Origin: Pseudomonas sp. TNT3
GTDB lineage: Bacteria; Pseudomonadota; Gammaproteobacteria; Pseudomonadales; Pseudomonadaceae
NCBI RefSeq assembly: GCF_010095445.2
Contig: NZ_WFGV02000024.1
Coordinates: 1 to 64,000, forward strand
Reading direction: 5' to 3'
DNA length: 64,000 bases
In this document: in pieces, positions 1 through 9,731 of the stretch
Layout: each line of letters begins with the position of its first letter
Numbering within the stretch: position 1 is the first letter of the stretch
The notes under the pieces: generated by a model
What the model was told of the DNA's origin: nothing
The model's database searches: none
The model's input: only the letters and a program-made list of their open reading frames with translations
Made by a program: the position numbers and the translations under genes

Positions 1-57
1 CACAACCAAGCGAATGGCCTCTGCTTTTTGCTCTGACGTGACAACCCGATAACCCAT
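1..57 (-). CDS. 5' end of an unidentified gene running off the left edge
   Basis: An ATG at 57 on the minus strand opens a frame that stays open to the window edge, giving the 19 residues MGYRVVTSEQKAEAIRLVV. It is preceded by a good Shine-Dalgarno sequence (TAAGGAAG about 5 bases upstream), which is the main reason to call it. The pattern EQKAEAIRLV loosely resembles the first helix of small HTH or transposase OrfA proteins, but 19 residues cannot establish a family. The function is unknown. Confidence 0.4.
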   Translation of the reverse strand, partial: MGYRVVTSEQKAEAIRLVV

Positions 58-117
58 GATGCTTCCTTAGATCGACGCTCCTACATCATGGTCTAAAAAA
101 ATTCGACCGCAACACGG

Positions 118-156
118 CAGCTCCTACAGAGGAACTCTGTACTCCTGTAGGAGCTG
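118..156. repeat. REP-like palindrome
   Basis: A perfect inverted repeat: CAGCTCCTACAG at 118-129 and CTGTAGGAGCTG at 145-156. The flank to about 180 (tcgagtgaaacgaggctgcgatcttt) recurs inverted at 57246-57315, so the two belong to one dispersed family. It lies between the partial gene and the GntR gene and may also end their transcripts. Confidence 0.6.
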
Positions 157-181
157 TCGAGTGAAACGAGGCTGCGATCTT

Positions 182-946
182 TTAAAGCTTGGCCGCTGGC
201 CGCCCAGGCTTCTTGGTCTGCAACAAATGCGAGAACACCGCGTGCAAATCATCCGACGCACTTTCTTCGTCAAGATTGAGCTTGCTGTCGATGTGATCCA
301 TGTGGTGCATCATCAAATCCACCGCCAGCTCACCATTGCGCGCTTCGATGGCATCGATCAACTGGGTGTGCTCGTCGTATGAACAGTGCGAACGATTGCC
401 GCTTTCGTACTGGGCAATGATCAACGAGGTCTGCGACACCAGGCTGCGCTGGAAGCTGATCAGCGGTGCATTCTTTGCCGCTTCAGCCAGTTTCAGGTGG
501 AACTCGCCCGACAGACGGATACCTGCACCGCGATCGCCACGGGAAAAGCTGTCGCGCTCGTCGTTGACCATCTGACGCAGCTCGGCGATCTGCTCGGCTG
601 TCGCGTGCTGAACCGCCAGTTCGGTGATCGCTCGCTCCACCAGACGCCGGGCGAGGAACACCTGCCGTGCCTCTTCGACACTCGGGCTGGCAACGACGGC
701 GCCGCGATTGGGACGCAGCAGCACAACCCCTTCATGGGCCAGGCGCGATAGCGCACGGCGAATGATGGTGCGACTGACCCCGAAAATTTCCCCCAGCGCT
801 TCTTCGCTCAACTTGGTGCCGGGCGCCAGACGCTGCTCGAGGATGGCCTCGAAGATATGCGCGTAGACAATATCGTCCTGGGTACCGCTGCGGCCGGCTT
901 TGCCTGCTCGCGGTTGTTTCTTGAGGGGCTGCAACTGTTCGTTCAT
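182..946 (-). CDS. GntR-family regulator, FadR/FCD subfamily
   Basis: A 254-residue one-component repressor-type protein. Residues about 25-95 form the winged helix-turn-helix (LSEEALGEIFGVSRTIIRRAL), and the rest is an all-helical FCD ligand domain with the expected metal/ligand residues spread over RRLVERAI, GEFHLKLAE and MMHHMDHI. The ATG at 946 was chosen because the upstream extension has no similarity to the family. The gene is divergent from the BenE-type transporter at 1230 across 283 bases, so it probably regulates that transporter in response to the transporter's substrate. The inducer cannot be read from the sequence. Confidence 0.85.
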   Translation of the reverse strand: MNEQLQPLKKQPRAGKAGRSGTQDDIVYAHIFEAILEQRLAPGTKLSEEALGEIFGVSRTIIRRALSRLAHEGVVLLRPNRGAVVASPSVEEARQVFLARRLVERAITELAVQHATAEQIAELRQMVNDERDSFSRGDRGAGIRLSGEFHLKLAEAAKNAPLISFQRSLVSQTSLIIAQYESGNRSHCSYDEHTQLIDAIEARNGELAVDLMMHHMDHIDSKLNLDEESASDDLHAVFSHLLQTKKPGRPAAKL

Positions 947-1229
947 GGGCACTCGAGTCGGGAGAACTGCGGCGAATTGACCGTGACTGTAATACGGCAC
1001 AGTGGGTCGCTGGCAAGTATCGCGTAAAAAACACCGCGATTGTACACAATGGATGGTGGCAACACGACTGTACGGCTGTTTGTTGCCTCCGCTGTATTGC
1101 AACGCAGGGTTACGTTTGAGTTTAGGCTTGAATCCATAACCCGCGCGTTAACCTGGGTCATGTAACAGCTGGCGAAGCCTGCTGCTACAAAGGCTCGGGC
1201 ATCTTCACTAGAGCAAGGAACACCCCGTC

Positions 1230-2420
1230 ATGAACGACGCCACGCACACGCAGCTCCGCCCTCTGGCCGATACGTCACCTTCGGCGATCGTTGCCGGTTT
1301 CATCGCCATGATGACCGGCTACACCAGCTCCCTGGTGTTGATGTTCCAGGCCGGCCAATCCGCCGGCCTGACCAGCGGGCAGATTTCGTCGTGGATCTGG
1401 GCGATCTCGATTGGCATGGCGGTGTGCTCGATCGGCCTGTCCCTGCGTTATCGGACGCCCATCACCATCGCTTGGTCGACGCCCGGCGCAGCGCTGCTGA
1501 TCACCAGCCTCGGCGGTGTCAGCTACGGCGAAGCGATCGGCGCTTACATCACCTGCGCCGTCCTGGTCACGATCTGTGGTTTGACCGGCAGCTTCGAGCG
1601 TCTGGTCAAAAAGATTCCGGCCTCCCTGGCGGCGGCGTTATTGGCGGGGATTCTGTTCAAGATCGGCAGTGAAATCTTTGTCGCGGCGCAGCATCGCACG
1701 GCGCTGGTCTTGGGGATGTTCTTCACTTATCTGGTGATCAAGCGCCTGTCGCCGCGTTATGCCGTGCTGGCTGCATTGCTGATCGGTACGGCCCTGTCAG
1801 GGTTCATGGGGTTGCTGGACTTCAGTGGCTTCCACCTGGAAGTGGCGACGCCTGTGTGGACCACGCCGCACTTCTCCCTGGCGGCCACCATCAGCATCGG
1901 CATTCCGCTGTTTGTCGTGGCCATGACCTCGCAAAACATGCCAGGGATCGCGGTTTTGCGCGCCGATGGGTACAACGTGCCCGCGTCACCGCTGATCACC
2001 ACCACCGGCATCGCCTCGCTGCTGCTGGCACCGTTTGGCTCGCACGGGATCAACCTGGCGGCCATCAGCGCAGCAATCTGCACCGGCCCCCATGCCCACG
2101 AAGATCGCAACAAGCGCTACACGGCGGCGGTCTGGTGCGGGATTTTCTACGGGATCGCCGGTGTGTTTGGCGCGACACTGGCGGCGCTGTTTGCCGCGCT
2201 GCCCAAAGAACTGGTGCTGTCGATTGCGGCGCTGGCGTTGTTCGGCTCGATCATCAACGGGCTGAGCATTGCCATGAGCGAAGTGAAGGAGCGTGAAGCG
2301 GCGCTGATCACCTTCATGGTGACGGCGTCGGGGCTGACGCTGTTTTCCATCGGTTCGGCGTTTTGGGGGATTGTGGCGGGGGTGGTGACGCTAGTGATTT
2401 TGAATTGGCGTAAAGCCTGA
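1230..2420 (+). CDS. BenE-family benzoate/H+ symporter-like transporter
   Basis: A 396-residue integral membrane protein with about 11-12 hydrophobic segments. It has the BenE signatures TPGAALL near residue 85 and a late MTSQNMPGIAVLRADGY segment near residues 232-248. Family members import benzoate or related aromatic acids by proton symport in the inner membrane. No ben catabolic genes lie nearby, so the true substrate may differ. An RBS-like GCAAGGAACA lies upstream of the ATG. The gene faces away from the GntR regulator and converges on yggL at a bidirectional terminator. The family call is firm; the substrate is not. Confidence 0.85.
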   Translation: MNDATHTQLRPLADTSPSAIVAGFIAMMTGYTSSLVLMFQAGQSAGLTSGQISSWIWAISIGMAVCSIGLSLRYRTPITIAWSTPGAALLITSLGGVSYGEAIGAYITCAVLVTICGLTGSFERLVKKIPASLAAALLAGILFKIGSEIFVAAQHRTALVLGMFFTYLVIKRLSPRYAVLAALLIGTALSGFMGLLDFSGFHLEVATPVWTTPHFSLAATISIGIPLFVVAMTSQNMPGIAVLRADGYNVPASPLITTTGIASLLLAPFGSHGINLAAISAAICTGPHAHEDRNKRYTAAVWCGIFYGIAGVFGATLAALFAALPKELVLSIAALALFGSIINGLSIAMSEVKEREAALITFMVTASGLTLFSIGSAFWGIVAGVVTLVILNWRKA

Positions 2421-2424
2421 TCCC

Positions 2425-2526
2425 TTGTAGGAGCGAGCTTGCTCGCGATGGACTCGAGGGCGCCGCGTGTATTCAGAAAAAACGCGTAATCGTTAACGTC
2501 CATCGCGAGCAAGCTCGCTCCTACAA
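2425..2526. repeat. REPIN: two inverted REP sequences
   Basis: TTGTAGGAGCGAGCTTGCTCGCGATGG at 2425 onward is mirrored by CCATCGCGAGCAAGCTCGCTCCTACAA ending at 2526. The spacer, read in reverse complement, matches the spacer of the REPIN at 51229-51328, so the two are copies of one unit. Confidence 0.85.
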
Positions 2527-2537
2527 AAAGCAGGCAT

Positions 2538-2570
2538 AAAAAAACGGCGACCCTTGGGTCGCCGTTTTTT
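2538..2570. terminator. Bidirectional intrinsic terminator
   Basis: AAACGGCGACCC and GGGTCGCCGTTT form a perfect stem with a TT loop, flanked by A- and T-runs on both sides. It sits between the convergent benE-like gene (+) and yggL (-) and can serve both. Confidence 0.9.
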
Positions 2571-2576
2571 CTAACA

Positions 2577-2921
2577 TCAAGCTACCGGATTGATCGGCTT
2601 TTCCGGGTACCAGACGTCGATCAGCGGGCTGACGGTTGCTTCGGTCAGTTCGCTGCGGCCTTTGAGCCAGGCTTCAACAGCAGCGCGCTGCTCTTCGGAT
2701 ACCGAGCCACGTTTCTGCAGGCAAACCAGACCGAAGTCGTCGCCGCCAACATAACCCAGACCGTTGGCTTCCATGGCTTCTTGCAGGAACGCATCGAGGA
2801 AAGCATCAATGGCTTCATCAGCCAAATCTTCTTTGAAATCCAGGTTCAGTTCGAAACCCAGCTCTTGAAATTCATCGACGCACAGTTTTTTGCGCAGACG
2901 CTGGGAACGGTTAGTCGCCAT
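2577..2921 (-). CDS. yggL: YggL family (DUF469) 50S-associated protein
   Basis: A small acidic protein of 114 residues that starts MATNRSQRLRKKL and contains the conserved FELNLDF and GYVGGDDFGLVC stretches of the YggL family. E. coli YggL associates with the 50S ribosomal subunit; the detailed role here is inferred from the family only. The ATG at 2921 is preferred over a start five codons upstream because GAGGAT lies about 8 bases before it. It converges with the benE-like gene and is followed by a strong terminator. Confidence 0.85.
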   Translation of the reverse strand: MATNRSQRLRKKLCVDEFQELGFELNLDFKEDLADEAIDAFLDAFLQEAMEANGLGYVGGDDFGLVCLQKRGSVSEEQRAAVEAWLKGRSELTEATVSPLIDVWYPEKPINPVA

Positions 2922-3153
2922 TGGAACAATCCTCATAAGTAATAACGGGCGGCACTTTAGCAGTTTAAGCCGCCAATTGCCCGACTCTCTGGGCGCGGCG
3001 ACCTACCGTCGGTAAAAAATAGCTTATTAGCGGGCCAGGTCACGGCACAAGCCCCTACACCTTGGGGCATAATGCCGACACTTTCATGACTACTGAGGGA
3101 ATTTATCTTCATGCCCTCGTCTTTTTCCCCTCGGCTGTAGGGTTCTATTTCAT

Positions 3154-4614
3154 ATGATCAAATCTTTGCGTCCATTGTTGCTGGCCGGTTTACTTCTCCC
3201 ATTGGCCCTCCCGCTTGCCGCTGCGCCCATTAATACCGGCTTGACTCCCAACGTTGAAAAGGCCCTCAAGGCCAGCAAACTGCAGGACAACGCCCTGTCC
3301 CTGGTGCTGATTCCCCTCAACGGCCCGGGCACGCCGACCATTTTCAATGCGGACGTCTCGGTCAACCCGGCGTCGACCATGAAGCTGGTCACCACTTACG
3401 CGGCGCTGGAAATGCTCGGCCCGAACCACCAGTGGAAAACCGAGTTCTACACCGACGGCACCCTCAGCGGCGGCATTCTCAACGGCAACCTCTTCCTTAA
3501 AGGTGGCGGCGATCCGAAGCTGAACATGGAAAAACTCTGGTTGCTGATGCGAGACCTGCGCGCCAATGGCGTCACGCAGATCACCGGCGACCTGGTGCTG
3601 GACCGCAATTTCTTCACGCAACCGCAACTGCCCGAGTTCAACGATGACGGCAATGACGAGAACAAGCCGTTCCTGGTCAAACCCGATTCGCTGATGGTCA
3701 ATCTCAAGGCGCTGCGCTTTGTGGCCCGCAATGACAACGGCCGGGTACTGGTGTCGGTCGAGCCACCGATTGCCTCGATCCGTATCGAAAACCAGGTCAA
3801 GGCCATCAACTCCAAGCAGTGCACCGGCGGCGTGCGCTACAACCCGGTGACCCAACCCGATGGCAGCGTGACCGTGACGGTTGGCGGCCAGTTGGGCGAT
3901 GGCTGCAGCTCCCAGACGTACTTGTCGCTGCTGGACCACGCGACCTACACCGCTGGTGCGGTCCGGGCCATCTGGAAAGAGCTGGGCGGCAGCATTCAGG
4001 GCAAGGACGTTCTGGCGCCTACGCCGAAAAATGCCAAATTGCTGGCCCGGGCTTATTCGCCGGACCTGGCGGAAATTATCCGCGACGTCAACAAATACAG
4101 TAACAACACCATGGCCCAGCAGCTGTTCCTGAGCCTGGGTCAGCGGTTCCGCACCGACGCCGATGGCGACGACGCCAAGGCTGCCCAGCGCGTGGTTCGG
4201 CAGTGGCTGGCGAAGAAAGGCATCACCGCGCCGCACCTGATCATGGAGAACGGCTCCGGCCTGTCCCGCGCCGAGCGTGTCAGCGCCCGGGAAATGGCGG
4301 CGATGCTGCAGGCCGCCTGGCGCAGCCCGTACGCTGCCGAGTTCATCAGCTCGATGCCAATTGCCGGCACCGACGGCACCATGCGCAAGCGCTTGAAGAC
4401 CACCGCGATGCGCGGTGAAGCGCACGTCAAGACCGGCACCCTGAATACCGTTCGAGCGATCTCCGGCTATAGCCGCGACATCAACGGCAATACCTGGGCG
4501 GTGGTCGCGATCCTCAACGACAAGGCTCCCTTCGGCGCATCGTCGGTGCTGGATCAGGTGCTGCTGGACCTGTATCGCCAGCCGAAACTGCCAGAGACGG
4601 CGTCGGTGCTGTAA
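3154..4614 (+). CDS. dacB: D-alanyl-D-alanine carboxypeptidase/endopeptidase (PBP4)
   Basis: A 486-residue periplasmic class-C low-molecular-weight penicillin-binding protein. The N-terminus is a signal peptide (MIKSLRPLLLAGLLLP..., cut near residue 24). All three serine-peptidase motifs are visible: STMK (Ser74-Lys77), SNN (316-318) and KTG (426-428). The large insert between motifs 1 and 2 is typical of PBP4. It trims or hydrolyses peptidoglycan cross-bridges. It lies next to yggL on the opposite strand, as I recall for P. aeruginosa PA3046-PA3047. A ten-codon reading frame with its own RBS (3111-3140) precedes it. Confidence 0.95.
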   Translation: MIKSLRPLLLAGLLLPLALPLAAAPINTGLTPNVEKALKASKLQDNALSLVLIPLNGPGTPTIFNADVSVNPASTMKLVTTYAALEMLGPNHQWKTEFYTDGTLSGGILNGNLFLKGGGDPKLNMEKLWLLMRDLRANGVTQITGDLVLDRNFFTQPQLPEFNDDGNDENKPFLVKPDSLMVNLKALRFVARNDNGRVLVSVEPPIASIRIENQVKAINSKQCTGGVRYNPVTQPDGSVTVTVGGQLGDGCSSQTYLSLLDHATYTAGAVRAIWKELGGSIQGKDVLAPTPKNAKLLARAYSPDLAEIIRDVNKYSNNTMAQQLFLSLGQRFRTDADGDDAKAAQRVVRQWLAKKGITAPHLIMENGSGLSRAERVSAREMAAMLQAAWRSPYAAEFISSMPIAGTDGTMRKRLKTTAMRGEAHVKTGTLNTVRAISGYSRDINGNTWAVVAILNDKAPFGASSVLDQVLLDLYRQPKLPETASVL

Positions 4615-4640
4615 CCGGATAGACCTGCCACAAAAACAAT

Positions 4641-4730
4641 TGTGGGAGTGAGCCTGCTCGCGATAGCGGTGTATCAGTCGACATAAAAGTTGAATGACAC
4701 GACGCTATCGCGAGCAGGCTCACTCCTACA
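4641..4730. repeat. REPIN: two inverted REP sequences
   Basis: TGTGGGAGTGAGCCTGCTCG at 4641 is mirrored by CGAGCAGGCTCACTCCTACA ending at 4730. The core is the variant 'gagtgagc' rather than 'gagcgagc'. The spacer (gcggtgtatcagtcgacat...) is nearly the same as that in 62935-63029. Confidence 0.85.
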
Positions 4731-4746
4731 GGGTTTGGGTCCACAT

Positions 4747-7137
4747 TCAGGTTATTTCTGCCTCTACCCGATCCCGTCCAGCCTGTTTCGCGGCATACAC
4801 CCCCGAATCCGCCCGCAGCAACAGCGCGTCCGCGCCCTCCCCGGCTCGCCAGCTGGCCACACCGAAACTCGCCGTGACGATCCCGACGCCGTCAATCGGC
4901 GAACTGCGCAACTCCTGCCATAGCTGCAACGCCAGCACATATGCGTGCTCGCCACCGATGTCCGGGCAGAGCACCATGAATTCCTCGCCTCCCAAACGAC
5001 AAAACACATCCGTGCGACGCAGGCGATGGCCGATACGTTCGCACACGGCCTGCAGCACCCGGTCACCGACCGCGTGACCGTGCTGGTCATTGATCCGTTT
5101 GAAGTGATCGACATCGAGCATGATCACCGACAACTCGCCGCCACCACGCTCGACCCTGGCCATTTCGGTGGTCAGGCGCTCTTGAAAGTAGCGGCGGTTG
5201 TGAATACCCGTCAGGGAATCCGTCACCGACAGCGCCCGCAGTTCTTCTTCCACGCGCTTGAGGTCGGAGATGTCTGAAATGTAGCCATGCCACAGCACAC
5301 CGCCGCCGGGCAGTTCCTCAGGGGTCGCTTCGCCACGGACCCAGCGCAGCCCACGCAGCGGCAATTGCACGCGATACTCCTCGCGCCACGGGCTCAGGTT
5401 GTCCGCCGAAGCGCGGATCGAAGCGCGCACCCGCGTGGTGTCTTGCGGATGAATCCGGGTGAAGATCGCTTCGGCATTGAGCAGCAGCACATCCGGTTCG
5501 AGTTCGTAGATCTCGCGAATCCCGTCACTGGCGTAGATCACACTGAAACGCCCGTCGAATTCCATCTTGAACTGGTAGATCCCGCCCGGCACATGGGCAC
5601 TGAGTTTCTTCAGCAGCAGGTCACGCGCCGCCAGTGCTTCGTGAACGCGCTTGCGTTCGGTGATGTCGATGCAGATCGCCAGGTGTCCGACCCACAGGCC
5701 CAGTTCGTCGAGCACAGGCGTCGCCAACATGTTCACCGCAAGGTGACTGCCATCGCTGCGCACCAGCGTCCATTCCCGCGCTTCATGACCGCCCTCCTCA
5801 CCGCCCTCGACCAGCATCGCCTGACAAGTGGGAATCGCTTTGCCATACCGCGCGCTCAACTCCGCCGAACGCGCCGCCAGCTCCCTAGGCAAGTGCAGAT
5901 TCTCCAGCGTCATGTGCCCCACCACTTCGGCACTGGAGTAGCCAAGCATGTGTTCGGCACCGGCATTAAAGGTGGTGATGACGCCGCGCAGGTCGGTGGC
6001 GATGATCGCTACCTGCGTCGCGGCGTTCAGTACGCCACGCAGCTGGCCGTGGGTGCCGCGCAACTCCTGCTCGCGGGCACGCAGTTCCTGGGTCCGTTGC
6101 TCGACCAGTTTCAGCGCCCGCTGACGTTGGCTGACCAACACGTAAAGCAAGGCGCTGAGCAGCAGACTGAGTAAGCTGCCCAACACCACCAGGCTGCTCA
6201 CCGAAGAATGGTTGGCCTGCAGAAACGAGGTACTGGGCCGCATTTCAACCTGATAATCATGGTCGGCCAGACGGATCAGTTGCGTCGATGACAGTTCGCT
6301 GACGGCGGGCGTATTGCTCGACTCATACAGCACTTCATGCTGATCCCCGGTGGACAGATCAAGAATGCGCACCGAGAGGAAATCGTGATTATCCTCCGGC
6401 AATCCGTCTGCAAGCAGTTGGCGCATGCTGATAACGGCCATGACGTAACCATCCGGCATACCCCCCGCCGCCGGCTGCCGGCTAACCGGTGCCACCAACA
6501 GGATTCCCCGGGCATAGGTCGGCTCAATCCCCAGCAGATACAGTGGTTGCGACACCGCCATGCCACCATGGCTGTCGGCCCGCTCCAGCGTGGCGCGGCG
6601 CAACGGTTGCGCAAGCAAATCGAATCCCAGAGGGGTGGGAAGACGGCTTTGGGTCTGTGTGTACAGCACCGGAGCGTACTCGTCCCGCTCAGCAGCCGTT
6701 TGCAACTGCCCGGTGGCATCCAGTTCGCGGACACGAAACTCGCTCAACCCTTCTTCCTGCACCTCGCGTTCAAACGCAAGCCGCGCGGCACGGGAGATCC
6801 GCGGCGCCCATGAATAGGCTTGGGTGCGATGCAACAGTGGCCTGGCGTAACCGTCGAATTCCTCGCGGGACACCGTGCCGGAATTGGCAAAGAACCGGCG
6901 CAACCCGTCCAGGCGCTGTTCCTGATCTTCAAAACGTTCTTCGATACGGCTGTAACGTTCACTGGCGAGCAGTTGGAAGCGTTGCCGCAATTGATGGTGA
7001 AACAGATTCAGTGTCGACCAGGCCAGCAGCCCCGTGAGAATGCCGCCGACGAGCAATACCAGCAGCGCGACCAGCCAGGCCGAAGCATCTTCACTGATGA
7101 AACCCAGGATCTTTGGGCGCATGACGTGCAACGACAT
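4747..7137 (-). CDS. Membrane diguanylate cyclase: CHASE-PAS-PAS-GGDEF
   Basis: A 796-residue sensor that makes cyclic di-GMP. It has two membrane helices (about residues 20-42 and 310-332) enclosing a periplasmic CHASE-type sensor, then PAS domains (one from the region IIATDLRGVITTFNAGAEHMLGY, a second before the cyclase), then a GGDEF domain. The active site is GGEEF at 716-720, and an inhibitory RxxD site (RRTD) lies five residues before it, so the enzyme looks catalytically competent and feedback-inhibited. There is no EAL domain. The ATG at 7137 is preferred over the upstream TTG; neither has a strong RBS. The ligand is unknown. It stands alone between two repeat regions. Confidence 0.9.
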   Translation of the reverse strand: MSLHVMRPKILGFISEDASAWLVALLVLLVGGILTGLLAWSTLNLFHHQLRQRFQLLASERYSRIEERFEDQEQRLDGLRRFFANSGTVSREEFDGYARPLLHRTQAYSWAPRISRAARLAFEREVQEEGLSEFRVRELDATGQLQTAAERDEYAPVLYTQTQSRLPTPLGFDLLAQPLRRATLERADSHGGMAVSQPLYLLGIEPTYARGILLVAPVSRQPAAGGMPDGYVMAVISMRQLLADGLPEDNHDFLSVRILDLSTGDQHEVLYESSNTPAVSELSSTQLIRLADHDYQVEMRPSTSFLQANHSSVSSLVVLGSLLSLLLSALLYVLVSQRQRALKLVEQRTQELRAREQELRGTHGQLRGVLNAATQVAIIATDLRGVITTFNAGAEHMLGYSSAEVVGHMTLENLHLPRELAARSAELSARYGKAIPTCQAMLVEGGEEGGHEAREWTLVRSDGSHLAVNMLATPVLDELGLWVGHLAICIDITERKRVHEALAARDLLLKKLSAHVPGGIYQFKMEFDGRFSVIYASDGIREIYELEPDVLLLNAEAIFTRIHPQDTTRVRASIRASADNLSPWREEYRVQLPLRGLRWVRGEATPEELPGGGVLWHGYISDISDLKRVEEELRALSVTDSLTGIHNRRYFQERLTTEMARVERGGGELSVIMLDVDHFKRINDQHGHAVGDRVLQAVCERIGHRLRRTDVFCRLGGEEFMVLCPDIGGEHAYVLALQLWQELRSSPIDGVGIVTASFGVASWRAGEGADALLLRADSGVYAAKQAGRDRVEAEIT

Positions 7138-7292
7138 AGAGGCAGACTCAAAACGCCAAGCGCCGGGAAAGCTCAATGGCCCTGAGTTGAGTTATAGCTA
7201 TTAGCCACTAATTTGACCAGCATTGAGAGGAGCCAAGAGCCTTTTAAAAACAAGGCTCTGTGGATGCAACAAAATTAGCAGTAACACATACC

Positions 7293-7429
7293 CCTGTAGC
7301 AGCTGGCGAAGCCTGCGTTGGCTCCGGGGTCGCGCTCGACCGAAGCGGTCGCTTTTTGGACGATTTGATGTCTCCCTGAAAATCGGGGCCGCTTCGCGCC
7401 CCAACGCAGGCTTCGCCAGCTGCTACAGG
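7293..7429. repeat. Long inverted repeat in a 323-base intergenic gap
   Basis: CCTGTAGCAGCTGGCGAAGC at 7293 is mirrored by GCTTCGCCAGCTGCTACAGG ending at 7429; the arms extend to 'ctgcgttgg/ccaacgcag'. The same half-site (cagctggcgaagcctgc) occurs once at 1168-1184. The rest of the gap 7138-7460 holds no gene that I can support. Confidence 0.75.
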
Positions 7430-7460
7430 TGTGCGCTACGACTTAACTACCCTGCATTAC

Positions 7461-9731
7461 TCAACTAGCCATGATTTTCCAGGCGCGGTGGATCTTGCCG
7501 TTACGGGCGAAATCCGGGTCGATGGTCTTGGCGGTGATTTCTTCTACCGCGTAGCGCTCGCTCAGGTTGGGCTCGAGTTCGAACTTGCGGAAGTTGTTGG
7601 AGAAGTACAACACCCCACCCGGCGCCAGGCGTGCCATGGCCAGGTCGATCAGCTGCACCTGGTCACGCTGCACGTCGAAGATGCCTTCCATGCGCTTGGA
7701 GTTGGAGAACGTCGGCGGATCGATGAAGATCAGGTCGTACTCGTCACGGCAGGCGTCCAGCCAGACCATCACATCGCCCTGCTCCAGACGGTTCTTGTCA
7801 GAGAAACCGTTCAGCGACAGGTTGCGGCGCGCCCAGTCCAGGTAGGTTTTCGACAGGTCGACACTGGTGGTGCTGCGCGCGCCACCCTTGGCTGCATGGA
7901 CGCTGGCGGTCGCGGTGTAGCAATACAGGTTGAGGAACCGCTTGCCGGCCGCCTCTTTCTGAATTCGCATGCGCATTGGCCGGTGATCGAGGAACAGGCC
8001 GGTGTCGAGGTAATCGGTAAGGTTCACCAGCAGCTTGACGCCACCTTCGTTGACCTCGACAAACTTGCCCTGAGCCGCCTGACGCTCGTACTGCTTGGTG
8101 CCGCTCTGACGTTCGCGGCGCTTGACCACGACACGGCTCTTGTCGACGTTCAGGGCCTGGGGAATGGCAGCCAGGGCATCGAACATGCGCGCCGAGGCTT
8201 TTTCCGGATCGATGGATTTCGGCGCGGCGTATTCCTGGACGTGGACCCAATCCTGATACAGGTCGATGGCCATCGAGTACTCAGGCATGTCCGCATCGTA
8301 GACGCGGTAGCAGTCGATACCTTCACGCTTGACCCACTTACCCAGGGCCTTGAGATTTTTTTGCAGACGATTGGCGAACATCTGCCCGCCTTCGCTCAAG
8401 CGCGGTTGCTCGATCACCACAGGAACAGGTTTGATCGGGTTGCCGTTCTTGTTGTACTTCTCGTACTTGCCCGGTGCCACGTCATTGCCGGCGACTTCGA
8501 CTTCAGCCTGCTCGCGCTCTATCTGGCGTTGTTCCGGGGTGCGGCGCTCGCCTGTGACGAACTGATCCGGCGTGACCTTGATCAGCAGCAACTTGCACGG
8601 CAAGGCGCCGTTCCAGAACGAATATTGCTTGTGGCTGCGGATGCCCATGCGCTTGCCCAGGTCCGGGGCGCCGGTGAACACGGCGGCCTCCCAGTTCAGG
8701 CATGCCTGACGCAGACGTTCGCCGAGGTTCTGGTAGAGATAGAGCAAGCTCGCCTCGTCGCCCAGACGCTCGCCGTACGGCGGGTTGCAGATGACCAGAC
8801 CTTTCTGGTTCTGGTCCGGGCGCGGCTCGAACGTGCCGACTTCGCCCTGGTAGATCTTGATCCACTCGCTCAGACCGGCACGTTCGACGTTGTTGCGGCC
8901 CGGTTGAATCAGGCGCGGGTCAGCTTCATAACCACGAATCCACAGCGGTGGCTTGGCCAGACCGGCAGCCGCACGCTCGGTGGCTTCTTCATGCAGTTTT
9001 TTCCACAGGGCCGGGACGTGACCCAGCCAGGCCGTGAAGCCCCACTGCTCGCGACGCAGGTTCGGTGCCATATCAGCGGCAATCATTGCCGCTTCTACGA
9101 GGAACGTACCCACACCGCACATCGGGTCAGCCAGTGCGCCGCCCTCGGCTGCAATGCGAGGCCAGCCGGAACGGATCAGGATCGCTGCCGCGAGGTTTTC
9201 CTTCAGCGGCGCAGCACCCTGCTGCAAGCGGTAGCCGCGCTGGTGCAGGCTGTGGCCCGAGAGGTCGAGAGAGAGGATCGCTTCGCCGCGATCCAGGCGC
9301 AGGTGAATGCGCAGGTCCGGGTTGAGCTTGTCGATCGATGGACGATCGCCTTGCGGCGTGCGCAGTTTGTCGACGATGGCGTCTTTGACTTTCAAGGCGC
9401 CGAAGTGGGTGTTGTCGATGCCCGAGCCGTGACCGCTGAACTCGACCGCCAGGGTGCCGTCGTTGAGCATGTGGTCTTGCCACTCGATATCGAGCACGCC
9501 GTGGTAAAGGTCTTCAGCGTCCTTCATCGGGAAACGCTTGAGCACCAGCAGCACCCGGTTCGCCAGACGCGACCACAGGCACAGACGATAAGCGGTTTCC
9601 ATGGTGGCCATGCCGCGCACGGCAGAGGTGTGTTCACGTGCTTCTTCAAGGCCAAGCCCGACGGCTTCCTCGATAAGCAGGCCTTCAAGGCCTTTTGGGC
9701 AAGTGAGGAAGATTTCAAATTGGTCGGACAT
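7461..9731 (-). CDS. rlmL: Bifunctional 23S rRNA methyltransferase RlmKL (m2G2445, m7G2069)
   Basis: A 756-residue fusion enzyme. The N-terminal part carries a THUMP domain (to about residue 160) and the RlmL methyltransferase with NPPYGERLG near residue 310. The C-terminal RlmK half has an AdoMet-binding segment (FLNLYCYTATASVHAAKGG) and the DPPTFSNSK catalytic motif near 675. It methylates G2445 (N2) and G2069 (N7) of 23S rRNA during 50S assembly. Length and domain order are normal for gamma-proteobacteria. It is divergent from rmf, another ribosome-related gene. Confidence 0.96.
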   Translation of the reverse strand: MSDQFEIFLTCPKGLEGLLIEEAVGLGLEEAREHTSAVRGMATMETAYRLCLWSRLANRVLLVLKRFPMKDAEDLYHGVLDIEWQDHMLNDGTLAVEFSGHGSGIDNTHFGALKVKDAIVDKLRTPQGDRPSIDKLNPDLRIHLRLDRGEAILSLDLSGHSLHQRGYRLQQGAAPLKENLAAAILIRSGWPRIAAEGGALADPMCGVGTFLVEAAMIAADMAPNLRREQWGFTAWLGHVPALWKKLHEEATERAAAGLAKPPLWIRGYEADPRLIQPGRNNVERAGLSEWIKIYQGEVGTFEPRPDQNQKGLVICNPPYGERLGDEASLLYLYQNLGERLRQACLNWEAAVFTGAPDLGKRMGIRSHKQYSFWNGALPCKLLLIKVTPDQFVTGERRTPEQRQIEREQAEVEVAGNDVAPGKYEKYNKNGNPIKPVPVVIEQPRLSEGGQMFANRLQKNLKALGKWVKREGIDCYRVYDADMPEYSMAIDLYQDWVHVQEYAAPKSIDPEKASARMFDALAAIPQALNVDKSRVVVKRRERQSGTKQYERQAAQGKFVEVNEGGVKLLVNLTDYLDTGLFLDHRPMRMRIQKEAAGKRFLNLYCYTATASVHAAKGGARSTTSVDLSKTYLDWARRNLSLNGFSDKNRLEQGDVMVWLDACRDEYDLIFIDPPTFSNSKRMEGIFDVQRDQVQLIDLAMARLAPGGVLYFSNNFRKFELEPNLSERYAVEEITAKTIDPDFARNGKIHRAWKIMAS

